Below, in pieces: positions 34,480 to 42,903 of a stretch of 64,000 bases of DNA (positions within the stretch are counted from its first letter, which is position 1; each line of letters opens with the position of its first letter). The DNA lies in the NCBI RefSeq assembly GCF_003119195.2, contig NZ_CP022253.1, positions 2,861,001 to 2,925,000 of the forward strand. Reading direction: 5' to 3'. Below the pieces are notes generated by a model. It searched no databases. It was not told the DNA's origin and worked only from the letters and a program-made list of their open reading frames with translations. This DNA is from Azospirillum baldaniorum (lineage in GTDB: Bacteria; Pseudomonadota; Alphaproteobacteria; Azospirillales; Azospirillaceae). The translations under genes and the position numbers were made by a program.

Positions 34480-34875
34480 TTACTCCGCGGCGGCCTTCGT
34501 GTTGTTCATGCCGCGGCCGGTCGTGCGCTCGGCGATACGGGCCGACTTGCCGCGACGGTCGCGCAGATAGTACAGCTTGGCGCGGCGGACGGCGCCCTTG
34601 CGGACCAGCTCGATCGACTCCAGACGCGGGGAGTAGAGCGGGAACACGCGCTCCACACCCTCGCCGTAGCTGATCTTGCGGACGGTGAAGGACGAGTTCA
34701 CGCCGGCGTTCCGGCGGGCGATCACGACGCCCTCGTAAGCCTGGACACGCTCGCGCGTGCCCTCGACCACCTTCACGTTCACGCGGACGGTGTCGCCCGG
34801 CGAGAACACGGGAATGGTCTTGCCGCCGAGGGCCTTCTCGATCTGCTCCTGCTCGAGCTGCTGCAACAGGTTCAT
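34480..34875 (-). CDS. rplS: 50S ribosomal protein L19
   Basis: A 131-residue ribosomal protein at the 30S-50S interface. [54 protein letters not shown] and the basic [20 protein letters not shown] are standard L19. AAGGGG precedes the ATG. It is the last gene of the ffh-rpsP-rimM-trmD-rplS group, 40 bases after trmD, and is followed by an intrinsic terminator. The C-terminal tail ([17 protein letters not shown]) is longer than in E. coli L19. Confidence 0.97.
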   Translation of the reverse strand: MNLLQQLEQEQIEKALGGKTIPVFSPGDTVRVNVKVVEGTRERVQAYEGVVIARRNAGVNSSFTVRKISYGEGVERVFPLYSPRLESIELVRKGAVRRAKLYYLRDRRGKSARIAERTTGRGMNNTKAAAE

Positions 34876-34915
34876 GACACTACCCCTTTCCATCGGTGCG
34901 CCTCGCGGCGGACCG

Positions 34916-35716
34916 TCACTCTGGTTTCGGGCCGCGCCGGCGACCCCGTTTCCCAATCTGACCCTCGGCCTTCTTGCCCGCCTCGTAGCGGTCCCACAGG
35001 TCCGGTCGCCGGGCCTGGGTGATCCGCTCCGCCTCGGCGAGCCGCCAGGCGCGAACCTTCTCGTGGTGGCCGGACAACAGGATGTCCGGAACCGACCGTT
35101 CCACACCCTGCCCGTCGGTCCAGACCGCGGGCCGGGTGTAGTGGGGGTATTCGAGCAACCCCCGTTCGAAACTTTCCTCGCCCGCCGTCTCCACATTGCC
35201 CATGACACCGGGGAGCAAGCGCACCACGGCGTCGATCAGGCACAGGGCGGCGGTCTCGCCGCCGGACAGCACAAAATCCCCGAGGCTGACCTCCTCAAGG
35301 CCGTGCGCGTCCAGCACCCGCTCATCCACCCCTTCGTACCGGCCGCAGAGCAGGGTGACCACCGGGGTGGCCGCCAGCTCCTTGACCAGCTCCTGGTCGA
35401 GCACCCGTCCGCGAGGCGACAGGTAGATCGCCCGTCCGCGTCCAGGAGTGCCCGGAGGACCCGCCGTCGCGGTCAGAGCCGCGTCCAGCACGTCGGGCCG
35501 CATGACCATGCCGGCCCCTCCGCCGAAGGGGGTGTCGTCGACGGAGCGGTGTTTATCGCGCGCGAACGAGCGAATGTCCACTGATTCCAACGCCCAGACT
35601 CCATTTTCCAGCGCCTTTCCCGCGAGGCTGAGCCCCAGCGGACCCGGAAACATCTCCGGGAACAGCGTCAGAACCTTGGCCGTCCAGACAAGAGAACCGG
35701 AAGCGCCGTGATTCAC
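34916..35716 (-). CDS. trmD: tRNA (guanine(37)-N1)-methyltransferase
   Basis: A 266-residue SPOUT methyltransferase that methylates G37 next to the anticodon and prevents frameshifting. The knotted SAM-binding region [20 protein letters not shown] and [20 protein letters not shown] is intact, as are [18 protein letters not shown] and the C-terminal [13 protein letters not shown]. The start is GTG 35716, overlapping the rimM stop by 4 bases, so translation is coupled. A basic tail ([12 protein letters not shown]) follows. Confidence 0.97.
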   Translation of the reverse strand: MNHGASGSLVWTAKVLTLFPEMFPGPLGLSLAGKALENGVWALESVDIRSFARDKHRSVDDTPFGGGAGMVMRPDVLDAALTATAGPPGTPGRGRAIYLSPRGRVLDQELVKELAATPVVTLLCGRYEGVDERVLDAHGLEEVSLGDFVLSGGETAALCLIDAVVRLLPGVMGNVETAGEESFERGLLEYPHYTRPAVWTDGQGVERSVPDILLSGHHEKVRAWRLAEAERITQARRPDLWDRYEAGKKAEGQIGKRGRRRGPKPE

Positions 35717-36309
35717 GGGCGGGTTCCCTTGTTTTCAACGTCGTCTTCAGCGACATCCGCGCCCTCCGGCGCGTCCTCTCCGTCCTTTTCCGCCTCGCCT
35801 TCGCGCGCTTCGATGACCGCGGGAAGATCGACCACGACGCGGCCTCCCTTCACATCGACCACCGGAACGCAGGCGCGGGTGAAGGGCAGCATCTCCAGCG
35901 GCCCCGATTCCGTGCGGATCTCCAGCACGTCACCGGCTCCGAAGTCGTACAGCGCCTTCACCGTGCCCCAGACGGTGCCGTCGGCGAGTTCCGCACGCAG
36001 GCCGATCAGGTCGGCGTGGTAGAACTCGTTTTCGTCCTCCGTCTCGGGCAGGGCGGAACGGTCCACATAGAGCCGGACGCCGGTCAGCTCCTGCGCCTGT
36101 TCGCGCGTGGCGATGCCATCGACGCGGACCAGGAACAGGTCCTTCATGGTGCCCTGAAGCGTCAGCGCGAAGCGCCGGGCGCCCCGCTCGTCCGAGAGGG
36201 GGCCGTAGGACGCCACGGCTTGCGCATCCTCGGTGAAGCTTTTCACCTTCACGAGGCCGCGGACGCCGTGCGCCCCGGCGAATTGGCCGACGCAGACTTT
36301 TGTGGACAT
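35713..36309 (-). CDS. rimM: 16S rRNA processing protein RimM
   Basis: A 198-residue ribosome maturation factor for the 30S head that binds protein S19. The N-terminal RimM domain ([20 protein letters not shown]) and the C-terminal PRC-barrel ([50 protein letters not shown]) are clear. The last 30 residues are acidic and low-complexity, longer than in E. coli. It overlaps trmD by 4 bases and is separated from rpsP by repeat copy 4. Confidence 0.96.
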   Translation of the reverse strand: MSTKVCVGQFAGAHGVRGLVKVKSFTEDAQAVASYGPLSDERGARRFALTLQGTMKDLFLVRVDGIATREQAQELTGVRLYVDRSALPETEDENEFYHADLIGLRAELADGTVWGTVKALYDFGAGDVLEIRTESGPLEMLPFTRACVPVVDVKGGRVVVDLPAVIEAREGEAEKDGEDAPEGADVAEDDVENKGTRP

Positions 36310-36337
36310 GGCTTGAGCGTGTGCGTTGCGGGCTCAC

Positions 36338-36440
36338 TGCCCCCACCCTGACCCTCCCCCGCTTTCGCAGGGGAGGGAAATCGGCCCTCCCCTGCGAAGC
36401 GGGGGAGGGAGGGTCCCGCGAAGCGGGAGGGTGGGGGCGA
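36338..36440. repeat. GC-rich intergenic palindromic repeat, copy 4 (subtype A)
   Basis: Starts CTGCCCCCACCCTGACCCTC and contains CCCTCCCCCGCTTTCGCAGG, the mirrored core and a second gtcccgcgaagcgggagg hairpin before GGGTGGGGGC. It sits between rpsP and rimM inside the translation operon, in the same layout as copies 2 and 5. Confidence 0.8.
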
Positions 36441-36455
36441 GGAGCGTTCCCTTTA

Positions 36456-36809
36456 TCAGCCCTCGGCGGCGGCCTTGGCGGCGGCCTCGGCCTTCAGACG
36501 CTCCTGCGCCTTGGCCTTCGGAGCGGACTTCTTCGGGGTCTCGCGGATTTCCGGCTTGGCGATCAGGCCGGCGTTCGCCAGGAACAGGGCGACGCGGTCC
36601 GTCGGCTGGCCGCCGACCGACAGCCAATGCTTGGCGCGCTCGGCGTCCAGGACGATGCGCTGCTCATGCTCGCGCGGCAGCATCGGGTTGTAGGTGCCGA
36701 TCTTCTCGATGAAGCGGCCGTCGCGCGGGCTGCGGGCGTCGGCAACGACGATCGAGTAGAACGGGCGCTTCTTGGCGCCGCCACGGGCGAGACGGATCTT
36801 CAGGGACAT
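36456..36809 (-). CDS. rpsP: 30S ribosomal protein S16
   Basis: A 117-residue ribosomal protein. [39 protein letters not shown] and [17 protein letters not shown] are diagnostic. The C-terminal 35 residues are an Ala/Lys-rich extension ([20 protein letters not shown]) common in alphaproteobacteria. AAGGAAG lies before the ATG. It is preceded by ffh (81 bases) and followed by rimM after repeat copy 4. Confidence 0.97.
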   Translation of the reverse strand: MSLKIRLARGGAKKRPFYSIVVADARSPRDGRFIEKIGTYNPMLPREHEQRIVLDAERAKHWLSVGGQPTDRVALFLANAGLIAKPEIRETPKKSAPKAKAQERLKAEAAAKAAAEG

Positions 36810-36890
36810 GGGACAGTCGCTTCCTTGGTGTAGTCGCTTGGTGTGCGGTTGAACGTGATCGCGCTCATCGCGCGGTGCGGTCGCCGGGGG

Positions 36891-38258
36891 TCAGTTCGGC
36901 CCCCGGAAATTCTTCGGCAGGAGGCTTTGCAGCCCGTGGCGCATCAGCCCCTTCTGCCCCAGCTTCTGCACCTGTTTCATCATGCCGCGCATGGTGTCGT
37001 ACTGCTTGAGCAGCTTGTTCACCTCCTGCACGCTGGTGCCGGAGCCGGCGGCGATGCGCTTGCGGCGCGACGCCTTGATGAGTTCGGGGTGCTTGCGCTC
37101 CTTCTTCGTCATCGAGGAGATGATCGCCTCCTGGCGTTTGATCACCCCGTCGTCGATGTTCGCGTCCTTGAGCTGGTTCTTGATCTTGCCGATGCCCGGC
37201 AGCATGCCCATCAGGCCGGACATGCCGCCCATCTTGCGCAGCTGCTTGAGCTGGGAGGCCATGTCGTCGAGGTCGAAGCCCTGGCCCTTCTCCATCTTGC
37301 GGGCGAGCTTCTCGGCCTCTTCCTTGTCGATGCTCTCGGCGGCCTTCTCGACCAGCGACACGACGTCGCCCATGCCGAGGATGCGGCCGGCGATGCGGTC
37401 GGGGTGGAAGGCCTCCAGGGCGTCGATCTTCTCGCCCATGCCCAGCAGCTTGATCGGCTTGCCGGTGATCTGGCGCATCGACAGGGCGGCACCGCCGCGC
37501 GCGTCGCCGTCCACGCGGGTCAGCAGGATGCCGGTGATGCCGACCTTGTCGTTGAAGTTGGTGGCGACCGTGACCGCGTCCTGGCCGGTCATGGCGTCGG
37601 CGACCAGCAGCGTCTCCGCCGGCTTGGTCGCGTCGCGCACGGCCGCGACCTCGGCCATCAACTCCTCGTCGATGGACAGGCGACCGGCAGTGTCGAGCAT
37701 GACCACGTCGTAGCCTTCGCGCCGGCCGGTCTCGATGGCGCGGCGGGCGATGGCGACGGGGTCCTGGCCCGGAACGATCGGCAGGGTGGCGACGCCGGTC
37801 TGCTCGCCCAGCACCTTCAGCTGCTCCTGCGCCGCCGGACGGCGCACGTCCAGCGAGGCCATCAGGACCTTCTTGCGGTCCCGGTTCTTCAGGCGCAGCG
37901 CGATCTTGGCGGTGCTGGTGGTCTTGCCCGAGCCCTGCAGGCCGACCATCAGGATCGGCACGGGGGCGGCGGCGTTGAGGTTGATCTCCTCGCCCTGCCC
38001 CAGCATCTCCACGAGGTTGTCGTGGACGATCTTGATGACCTGCTGGCCGGGGGTGATCGAGCGCAGGACCTCCTGGCCGATCGCGCGTTCCTTGACCTGG
38101 TTGACGAACTGCTTGACCACCGGCAGGGCGACGTCGGCCTCCAGCAGCGCCACGCGCACCTCGCGCAGCGCGGCGTTGACGTCCTCCTCGCTCAGCGCGC
38201 CGCGGCGGCGCAGCTTGTCGAAGATGTCGCCCAGGCGTCCGGTCAGGCCATCGAACAT
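36891..38258 (-). CDS. ffh: Signal recognition particle protein Ffh
   Basis: A 455-residue GTPase that with 4.5S RNA targets nascent membrane proteins to FtsY. The N domain begins MFDGLTGRLGDIFDKLRRRG; the G domain has GLQGSGKTTSTAKIA (P-loop), DVRRPAAQEQL, DTAGRLSIDEELM and TRVDGDARGGAAL. The C-terminal M domain is methionine-rich (GMSGLMGMLPGIGKIK; MRGMMKQVQKLGQKGLM) and binds RNA and signal peptides. It is the first gene of the leftward translation and secretion operon. Confidence 0.97.
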   Translation of the reverse strand: MFDGLTGRLGDIFDKLRRRGALSEEDVNAALREVRVALLEADVALPVVKQFVNQVKERAIGQEVLRSITPGQQVIKIVHDNLVEMLGQGEEINLNAAAPVPILMVGLQGSGKTTSTAKIALRLKNRDRKKVLMASLDVRRPAAQEQLKVLGEQTGVATLPIVPGQDPVAIARRAIETGRREGYDVVMLDTAGRLSIDEELMAEVAAVRDATKPAETLLVADAMTGQDAVTVATNFNDKVGITGILLTRVDGDARGGAALSMRQITGKPIKLLGMGEKIDALEAFHPDRIAGRILGMGDVVSLVEKAAESIDKEEAEKLARKMEKGQGFDLDDMASQLKQLRKMGGMSGLMGMLPGIGKIKNQLKDANIDDGVIKRQEAIISSMTKKERKHPELIKASRRKRIAAGSGTSVQEVNKLLKQYDTMRGMMKQVQKLGQKGLMRHGLQSLLPKNFRGPN

Positions 38259-38652
38259 GGGTCAGCGGTCCTCAGTTTCGGTCTCCATCCGCTCGAACGC
38301 GATCGGCTCAAGCACAAACGAGCCAGTGCGCGAAACTCGCGGACTGGCGGAGGTCCCCGGCACGCAGGCCGATGGTACCCGGTCGATGGCTCGACGGATG
38401 CAGGTCGGCGGACCATACGCATCGCGGGGGTCGGAGTCAACAACCCAACAACCGCGCCCCGCTGGACCCTCTTGCGCAACGCCCCGCGAAGGGTCACTAT
38501 TTCCTTACACAACCAAGGGCTTTGCGGCCCGGAAACAGCGCCCGCGATAGAACGCATTCGAGGCGTACTTGAATAAAGCGTTACCGATTGTTAACTTTTT
38601 CTTCGCGGCTCCCCTTTAGAGTGTGTCGCGACTCCAACCCGGGATTTCCCTG
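38259..38652. other. Divergent intergenic region, 394 bases
   Basis: Lies between leftward ffh and the rightward pentapeptide-repeat gene and should hold both promoters. It is AT-richer at 38570-38610, where ATTGTTAACTTTTTC stands out just before the rightward gene. I see no clear -10/-35 pair, RNA or coding sequence. Confidence 0.4.
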
Positions 38653-40017
38653 ATGCCCCCCGCGCAAGGCTTCGGAACGAACACGCCGCGCACGAAGCTG
38701 ACGCAGAGTCAGCTGAACACGATCCTGCTCCGGCATCAGGCTTTCCGGAAAAGCCAGCCGGGCGGTGTGCGCGCGAACCTGAAGATGCGCGACCTGTCGC
38801 ATCTGGACCTGTCCGGCATCGACCTGTCCGACGCCGACCTGTCCGGGGCGAAGCTGTTCAGCGCCCGGCTGACCCGGGCCAACCTGACCAACGCGAACCT
38901 CTACGCCGCCGACTTGCGGCTGGCGAACCTGGAGAAGGCCGATCTGCGCCGCGCCGACCTGCGCGGCGCCTGCCTGCGCGGCGCCGTGCTGTCGGAAGCC
39001 ATGCTGGTCGAGGTGGACCTGCGCGACGGCACGCTGCTGCATTACACCCCATCGGGCGAGATGATGCCGCACAACTTCGAGGATTCGGTCCTGACCTCGG
39101 AGCTGACGGCGGCGGTCATCCGCGGCGCCGACCTGTCGCGGGCCAAGGTGGCGAACGCCTTCGTCATGCAGACCGACCTGACCGACGCGATCCTGCGCGG
39201 CACCAAGTTCATGCGCGCGAACCTGACGAACTCCAACCTGACGGGCTGCGACCTGACCGACGCCGACCTGTCGGAGGCCAACCTGTCCGGCGCCCGGCTG
39301 TCCGGCGCGGTGATGACCAACTGCGCCATCGGGCGCGCCAACTTCACCAACGCCAACCTGATCGGCGCCATCCTGGACGCGGCCCAGCTCCGCTCGCCCA
39401 ACCTGTCCGCCGCGGTGATGGCGAAGGTTCTGGAGAATCCGGACGACGACCTGCGCAACATCCTGACCCTGCACCTTTCCTGGATCGACAGCGGCGGCAA
39501 GGACGGCAAGCGCGCCGACCTTTCCTCGCTCGACCTGTCGGGGCGCAACCTCGACGGCATCAACCTGTCGGCCGGCATCCTGCAATGCATCACGCTGCGC
39601 GGCGCCTCGATGATGGGCACCTCGCTCGCCATCGCCGACCTGTCGCTGTCGGACCTGCGCAAGGTGAACTTCACCAAGGCCGACCTGCGCGGCGTCAACT
39701 TCGAGCGGGCGACCCTGACCGGCGCCAACCTGACCGAGGCGCAGCTCGGCCCCGTGCACATCCAGGGGTCGAGCAGCCACGTCTGGCGGGCCAACCTCCA
39801 GCGTGCCCGCATGGGCATGGCCGTCCTGAAGGACGCCGACCTGCGCAAGGTGAACCTGTCCGGCGCCAACCTCGCCGGGGCGGACCTGCGCGGCGCCAAC
39901 CTGAGCGAGGCCGACCTGACCGGCACCGACCTGACCGGCGCCGACCTCGACGGAACGGTTCTGGACGGCACCAGCCTGACCGACGCCATCGGGATTGAGG
40001 AGATGACCGGGACCTGA
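38653..40017 (+). CDS. Pentapeptide-repeat protein
   Basis: A 454-residue protein, most of it built from A(D/N)LxX pentapeptide repeats that fold into a right-handed square beta-helix. Two long runs (about residues 50-260 and 290-450; for example LSGIDLSDADLSGAKLFSA) are separated by a non-repeat segment containing HLSWIDSGGKDGKRADLS. There is no signal peptide. Such proteins can mimic DNA, act as scaffolds or be secreted; no partner is visible here. I used ATG 38653; GTG 38623 in frame is the alternative and neither has a good ribosome binding site. Confidence 0.9.
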   Translation: MPPAQGFGTNTPRTKLTQSQLNTILLRHQAFRKSQPGGVRANLKMRDLSHLDLSGIDLSDADLSGAKLFSARLTRANLTNANLYAADLRLANLEKADLRRADLRGACLRGAVLSEAMLVEVDLRDGTLLHYTPSGEMMPHNFEDSVLTSELTAAVIRGADLSRAKVANAFVMQTDLTDAILRGTKFMRANLTNSNLTGCDLTDADLSEANLSGARLSGAVMTNCAIGRANFTNANLIGAILDAAQLRSPNLSAAVMAKVLENPDDDLRNILTLHLSWIDSGGKDGKRADLSSLDLSGRNLDGINLSAGILQCITLRGASMMGTSLAIADLSLSDLRKVNFTKADLRGVNFERATLTGANLTEAQLGPVHIQGSSSHVWRANLQRARMGMAVLKDADLRKVNLSGANLAGADLRGANLSEADLTGTDLTGADLDGTVLDGTSLTDAIGIEEMTGT

Positions 40018-40060
40018 TCCCGGCCTCAGCCTGGTACCCAGCCCCAATCCGTTTTAATTT

Positions 40061-40756
40061 TCAGGTGCGCCGCTGCGTCCAGGGGCCGGAGCGGTAGGCG
40101 GTGCGGACGTGGTTGATCAGCAGATTGCGCGCGTCGATCAACTGGGCCATGCGGTCGCGGCAGGCGACCACCCCGGTGTCCGGGTGATAGACCGGGGCCA
40201 GCTCGCGGAAGCGCTTCACCACCCGGTCCTCGTCGAAGCACCATTCATTGACGAAGCCGAACATCTGCGCGGCGTCGCGCACCTGGGTCAGCTTGCCGTC
40301 CAGCGGGCGGAAGGACACCCGCTCCAGCGCGTGGGCCAGCGCCTTGTTGCGGTAGGTCAGCGTTTCCACCGCACCTTCCAGCCGCCCCGCCTCCTCGGCG
40401 GGCATCAGCCGGCAGCCGGGTTCGGCCAGCGCCAGCGCCGCTGCCAGCGCCCGGCGGATCGCCGCGTCGCAGTGGCCGGACGGCAGCCGCAGCTCCAGCA
40501 CCGCCCGCTCCGCACCATCGTCCGGTGCCCCCGGGTCCGGCATCCGGTCGGACGCCAGCAACAGCGCGGCAGCGGTGAGCGCCGACAGGTCGGTTCCGCG
40601 CTTCGCGGCCAGACGGACCGCCGCCGCTGCGAAAGCGGGAGCACAGGGAACCCGGTAGGGGATGGCGGGCGGAGCGCCGACGCTCCTGGCCGACGGGAAA
40701 AACCCGGCGTCCGCTTCGGTCAGCGCGGCGAAGGGATAGCCATCCGGAGCGGTCAT
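40061..40756 (-). CDS. Protein with C-terminal J-domain-like segment
   Basis: A 231-residue protein. The first 130 residues are Ala-rich and unrecognised. The C-terminal part reads RVVKRFRELAPVYHPDTGVV followed by a helix (RMAQLIDARNLLINHV). This matches helices II and III of a J domain around the HPD motif that stimulates DnaK ATPase. Residues upstream (KLTQVRDAAQMFGF) could supply the start of the domain. I chose ATG 40756; a longer frame from TTG 40852 is open. A small DnaJ-like co-chaperone role is an inference. Confidence 0.6.
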   Translation of the reverse strand: MTAPDGYPFAALTEADAGFFPSARSVGAPPAIPYRVPCAPAFAAAAVRLAAKRGTDLSALTAAALLLASDRMPDPGAPDDGAERAVLELRLPSGHCDAAIRRALAAALALAEPGCRLMPAEEAGRLEGAVETLTYRNKALAHALERVSFRPLDGKLTQVRDAAQMFGFVNEWCFDEDRVVKRFRELAPVYHPDTGVVACRDRMAQLIDARNLLINHVRTAYRSGPWTQRRT

Positions 40757-40903
40757 GAAGGGCACCAACGCGTCGTGCGTGTGCCGCGACTCTAACGCAA
40801 TCTCCGGATTCCGCGCAACGGCCCACCCCGTCGCAGGAGGTGTAACGCGCAACGCGTCATCCCCTGCCTGTCCGCGCTAGCACAGGCAGGGTCATCCGAT
40901 CGG

Positions 40904-41545
40904 TCAGCGATGCATCATGGCCGGTTTGGCCGGCAGCTTCTGCAGCATGTCCTCGATGTAGGCCTCGTCGCTCTTGCCCGACATGGCGGCGAAACCCTTT
41001 AGCATCTGGCTGCCGAAACTGAAGACGCCGGTCAGGTCGATCTTCCAGGACCCGCCCTCGCGCACGAAGTCGGCGGGCACCAAGGCCGGGCGGTTGTCGA
41101 CCATCAGCAAAGCGGAGGCGCGGTCGCCGCGCACCCGCACCGGGCCGAGCCCGCTGCTGCCGATGACGTTGGGGCCGAGCCAGCCGTTCTTCATGCCGTG
41201 ATCGGCCAGCTCGCCCAGCGACATGCGGCGCAGGTCGGCCGGGCTGACATAGCGGCGCAGGCCCATGGCGGCGAACTTCTCCGCCGGCTCCAGCTTGGCG
41301 AGACCGGCGTCGTTGCCGCTGCGGGCGACCCCGCGCACCTGCTCCAGCTTGTCGACCGACGCGCGGGACAGCAGCGGAACCACCGCCGCGCCGCGCTTCT
41401 GCGCCAGGGCGGAGCGGGCGCTTTCGAAGACCGCGGTGACCTCCCGCTCCTCTGGAGAGGCGGGCGGCGGGGCGGCGGCGGCGGGAAGGGAGACAGCGGG
41501 AAGGGAAAGACCGAGGAACAACAGCAGCAGGGCCAGGGCGCGCAT
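40904..41545 (-). CDS. Exported hypothetical protein
   Basis: A 213-residue protein with an N-terminal signal peptide (MRALALLLLFLGLSLPAVSL, cleavage near AAAA-PPPA). The mature part starts with a helix (EEREVTAVFESARSALAQKR) and ends with strands that include ALLMVDNRPALVPADFVREG and WKIDLTGVFSFG. The layout, with a helical front and a curved sheet closing on a WKIDL strand, recalls NTF2/DUF4878-type proteins, though I cannot assign a family. It lies 26 bases downstream of the DUF2336 gene on the same strand. Confidence 0.65.
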   Translation of the reverse strand: MRALALLLLFLGLSLPAVSLPAAAAPPPASPEEREVTAVFESARSALAQKRGAAVVPLLSRASVDKLEQVRGVARSGNDAGLAKLEPAEKFAAMGLRRYVSPADLRRMSLGELADHGMKNGWLGPNVIGSSGLGPVRVRGDRASALLMVDNRPALVPADFVREGGSWKIDLTGVFSFGSQMLKGFAAMSGKSDEAYIEDMLQKLPAKPAMMHR

Positions 41546-41571
41546 GAACGGGTCCGTGTGGTGGCGTGGCG

Positions 41572-42903
41572 TCAGGCTTTTTCCTCGACTCCGAAGAAGG
41601 CGAGCTGCCAGCGCATCTCGTCGTCGGACATCGGGTAAAGGACGCCTTCCTTTGCCATAAGCGCGGTTTTTGGCGGAATCTGGGCGATGCGCAATTGCAC
41701 CTGCCGGGCGAAGCGCATCGACAGGCCGCAGCGCCACACCAGAGAGGTGACGGCGCGCGGGGCGTGGGTGCCGATGATGCGGTCGATGATCGGCATGGGA
41801 AGCTGCGCCAGTTCGCCCAGCCCGGCCAGGACGAAGGCCCGGTCGCCCTCCGCCAGCGCGCCCTCCAACAGCTTCTCCGTCAGCTTGCCTTCCTTGTTCA
41901 GCCGGGCCGCCTTGTCGGACGGGCGTTCGGCCGCCTTGTCCTTGTCGCCCGGCAGATGGCCAAGCTCCTCCTCCCCGAAATCGACGAGGCCGCGGGCGGC
42001 ACCGGGTCCACCGCCGCCGTTGCCTCCGGCCCCGCGGTTGACGCGCGCCCGTACGCCCTCGGCCAGGGCGCGGGCGGCGGCGGGGTCGAGGTCGGTGCGC
42101 TCCCGCAGGACCTTCAGAAGGTTGTCGGCGACGAAGCTCGCCAGACGCGCCACGGCGCGGGCGGGCAGGCGCGGCCGGCGCACCAGCGGGGCGTGCTGCG
42201 GCGCCTGATCGAGGATGCGGTCCAGCGTCTCCTCGCGGATCTGGGCCGAGGGGTTGGCGAGCAGAGCGGTCATCGCCGCCTCGTCGTCGGACCGCGCGAT
42301 GGCGTCGGCGACGGAGGCCGAAATCTGCTTGCGTCCGGCGATCGCCGACAGGGCGCCGGCCACCGGACCGCGCATGATGATGTCGGCCAGATCCTCATCG
42401 GTCAGGATCGGCGAGAATTGCAGGACCGGGGCGCAGACCGACAGCTCCACGTCGCGGGCCAGCGTGTTGATGACGCCGTGGGGTGCGCCGGGCAGCTCCT
42501 TCAGCGCCTCCGACAGGATGCCGCGCACCTCCGTCGCCTGATCGCGGGCCAGCGCTTCCAGGCACTCCAGCGTCAGCCGCTCGATCTGCGACGCCTGGTC
42601 GGCGGACAGGTCGGGCAGCAGCCGGGCGACCTTCTGGGCCAGGGCGCCGCGCACCGCGACCTCCCGGCCCTTCGCCAGCATCAGGTCGGCCTGCCGCGGC
42701 GTGCCGGCGTTGGTGGCGATGGCCTGACGGACCTCCGTCACCGCATCGGCGGCCAGGAAATAGAGCAGCTCCGGCCGGGTCTCGGGCGACGCGGCGACGC
42801 GGCGGCGCACCGCCGGGTCGGCGCTGCGCGCCATCTGCTTGGCCGCCTCGTAATCGGCGGGGTCGAGAAGCTGGGGGTCGGCGCGGTCGCCGCGGGTGGT
42901 CAT
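41572..42903 (-). CDS. DUF2336 domain protein (HEAT-like)
   Basis: A 443-residue soluble protein rich in Ala, Leu and Arg helices. Short repeats such as ADPAVRRRVAASPETRPELL, TEVRQAIATNAGTPRQADLM and SAQIREETLDRILDQAPQHA give a HEAT-like pattern; the central part matches DUF2336, a family of unknown function found mainly in alphaproteobacteria. A Gly-rich linker (GAGGNGGGGPGAARG) near residue 300 splits it into two halves. The ATG overlaps the stop of the upstream PAS-GAF-GGDEF gene by 4 bases, so the two are translationally coupled. A link to c-di-GMP signalling is inferred from this. Confidence 0.8.
   Translation of the reverse strand: MTTRGDRADPQLLDPADYEAAKQMARSADPAVRRRVAASPETRPELLYFLAADAVTEVRQAIATNAGTPRQADLMLAKGREVAVRGALAQKVARLLPDLSADQASQIERLTLECLEALARDQATEVRGILSEALKELPGAPHGVINTLARDVELSVCAPVLQFSPILTDEDLADIIMRGPVAGALSAIAGRKQISASVADAIARSDDEAAMTALLANPSAQIREETLDRILDQAPQHAPLVRRPRLPARAVARLASFVADNLLKVLRERTDLDPAAARALAEGVRARVNRGAGGNGGGGPGAARGLVDFGEEELGHLPGDKDKAAERPSDKAARLNKEGKLTEKLLEGALAEGDRAFVLAGLGELAQLPMPIIDRIIGTHAPRAVTSLVWRCGLSMRFARQVQLRIAQIPPKTALMAKEGVLYPMSDDEMRWQLAFFGVEEKA

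Noticed and set aside
36300..36455. Possible coding sequence between rpsP and rimM
   Set aside because: The open frames here are all produced by the palindromic repeat and have no protein character.
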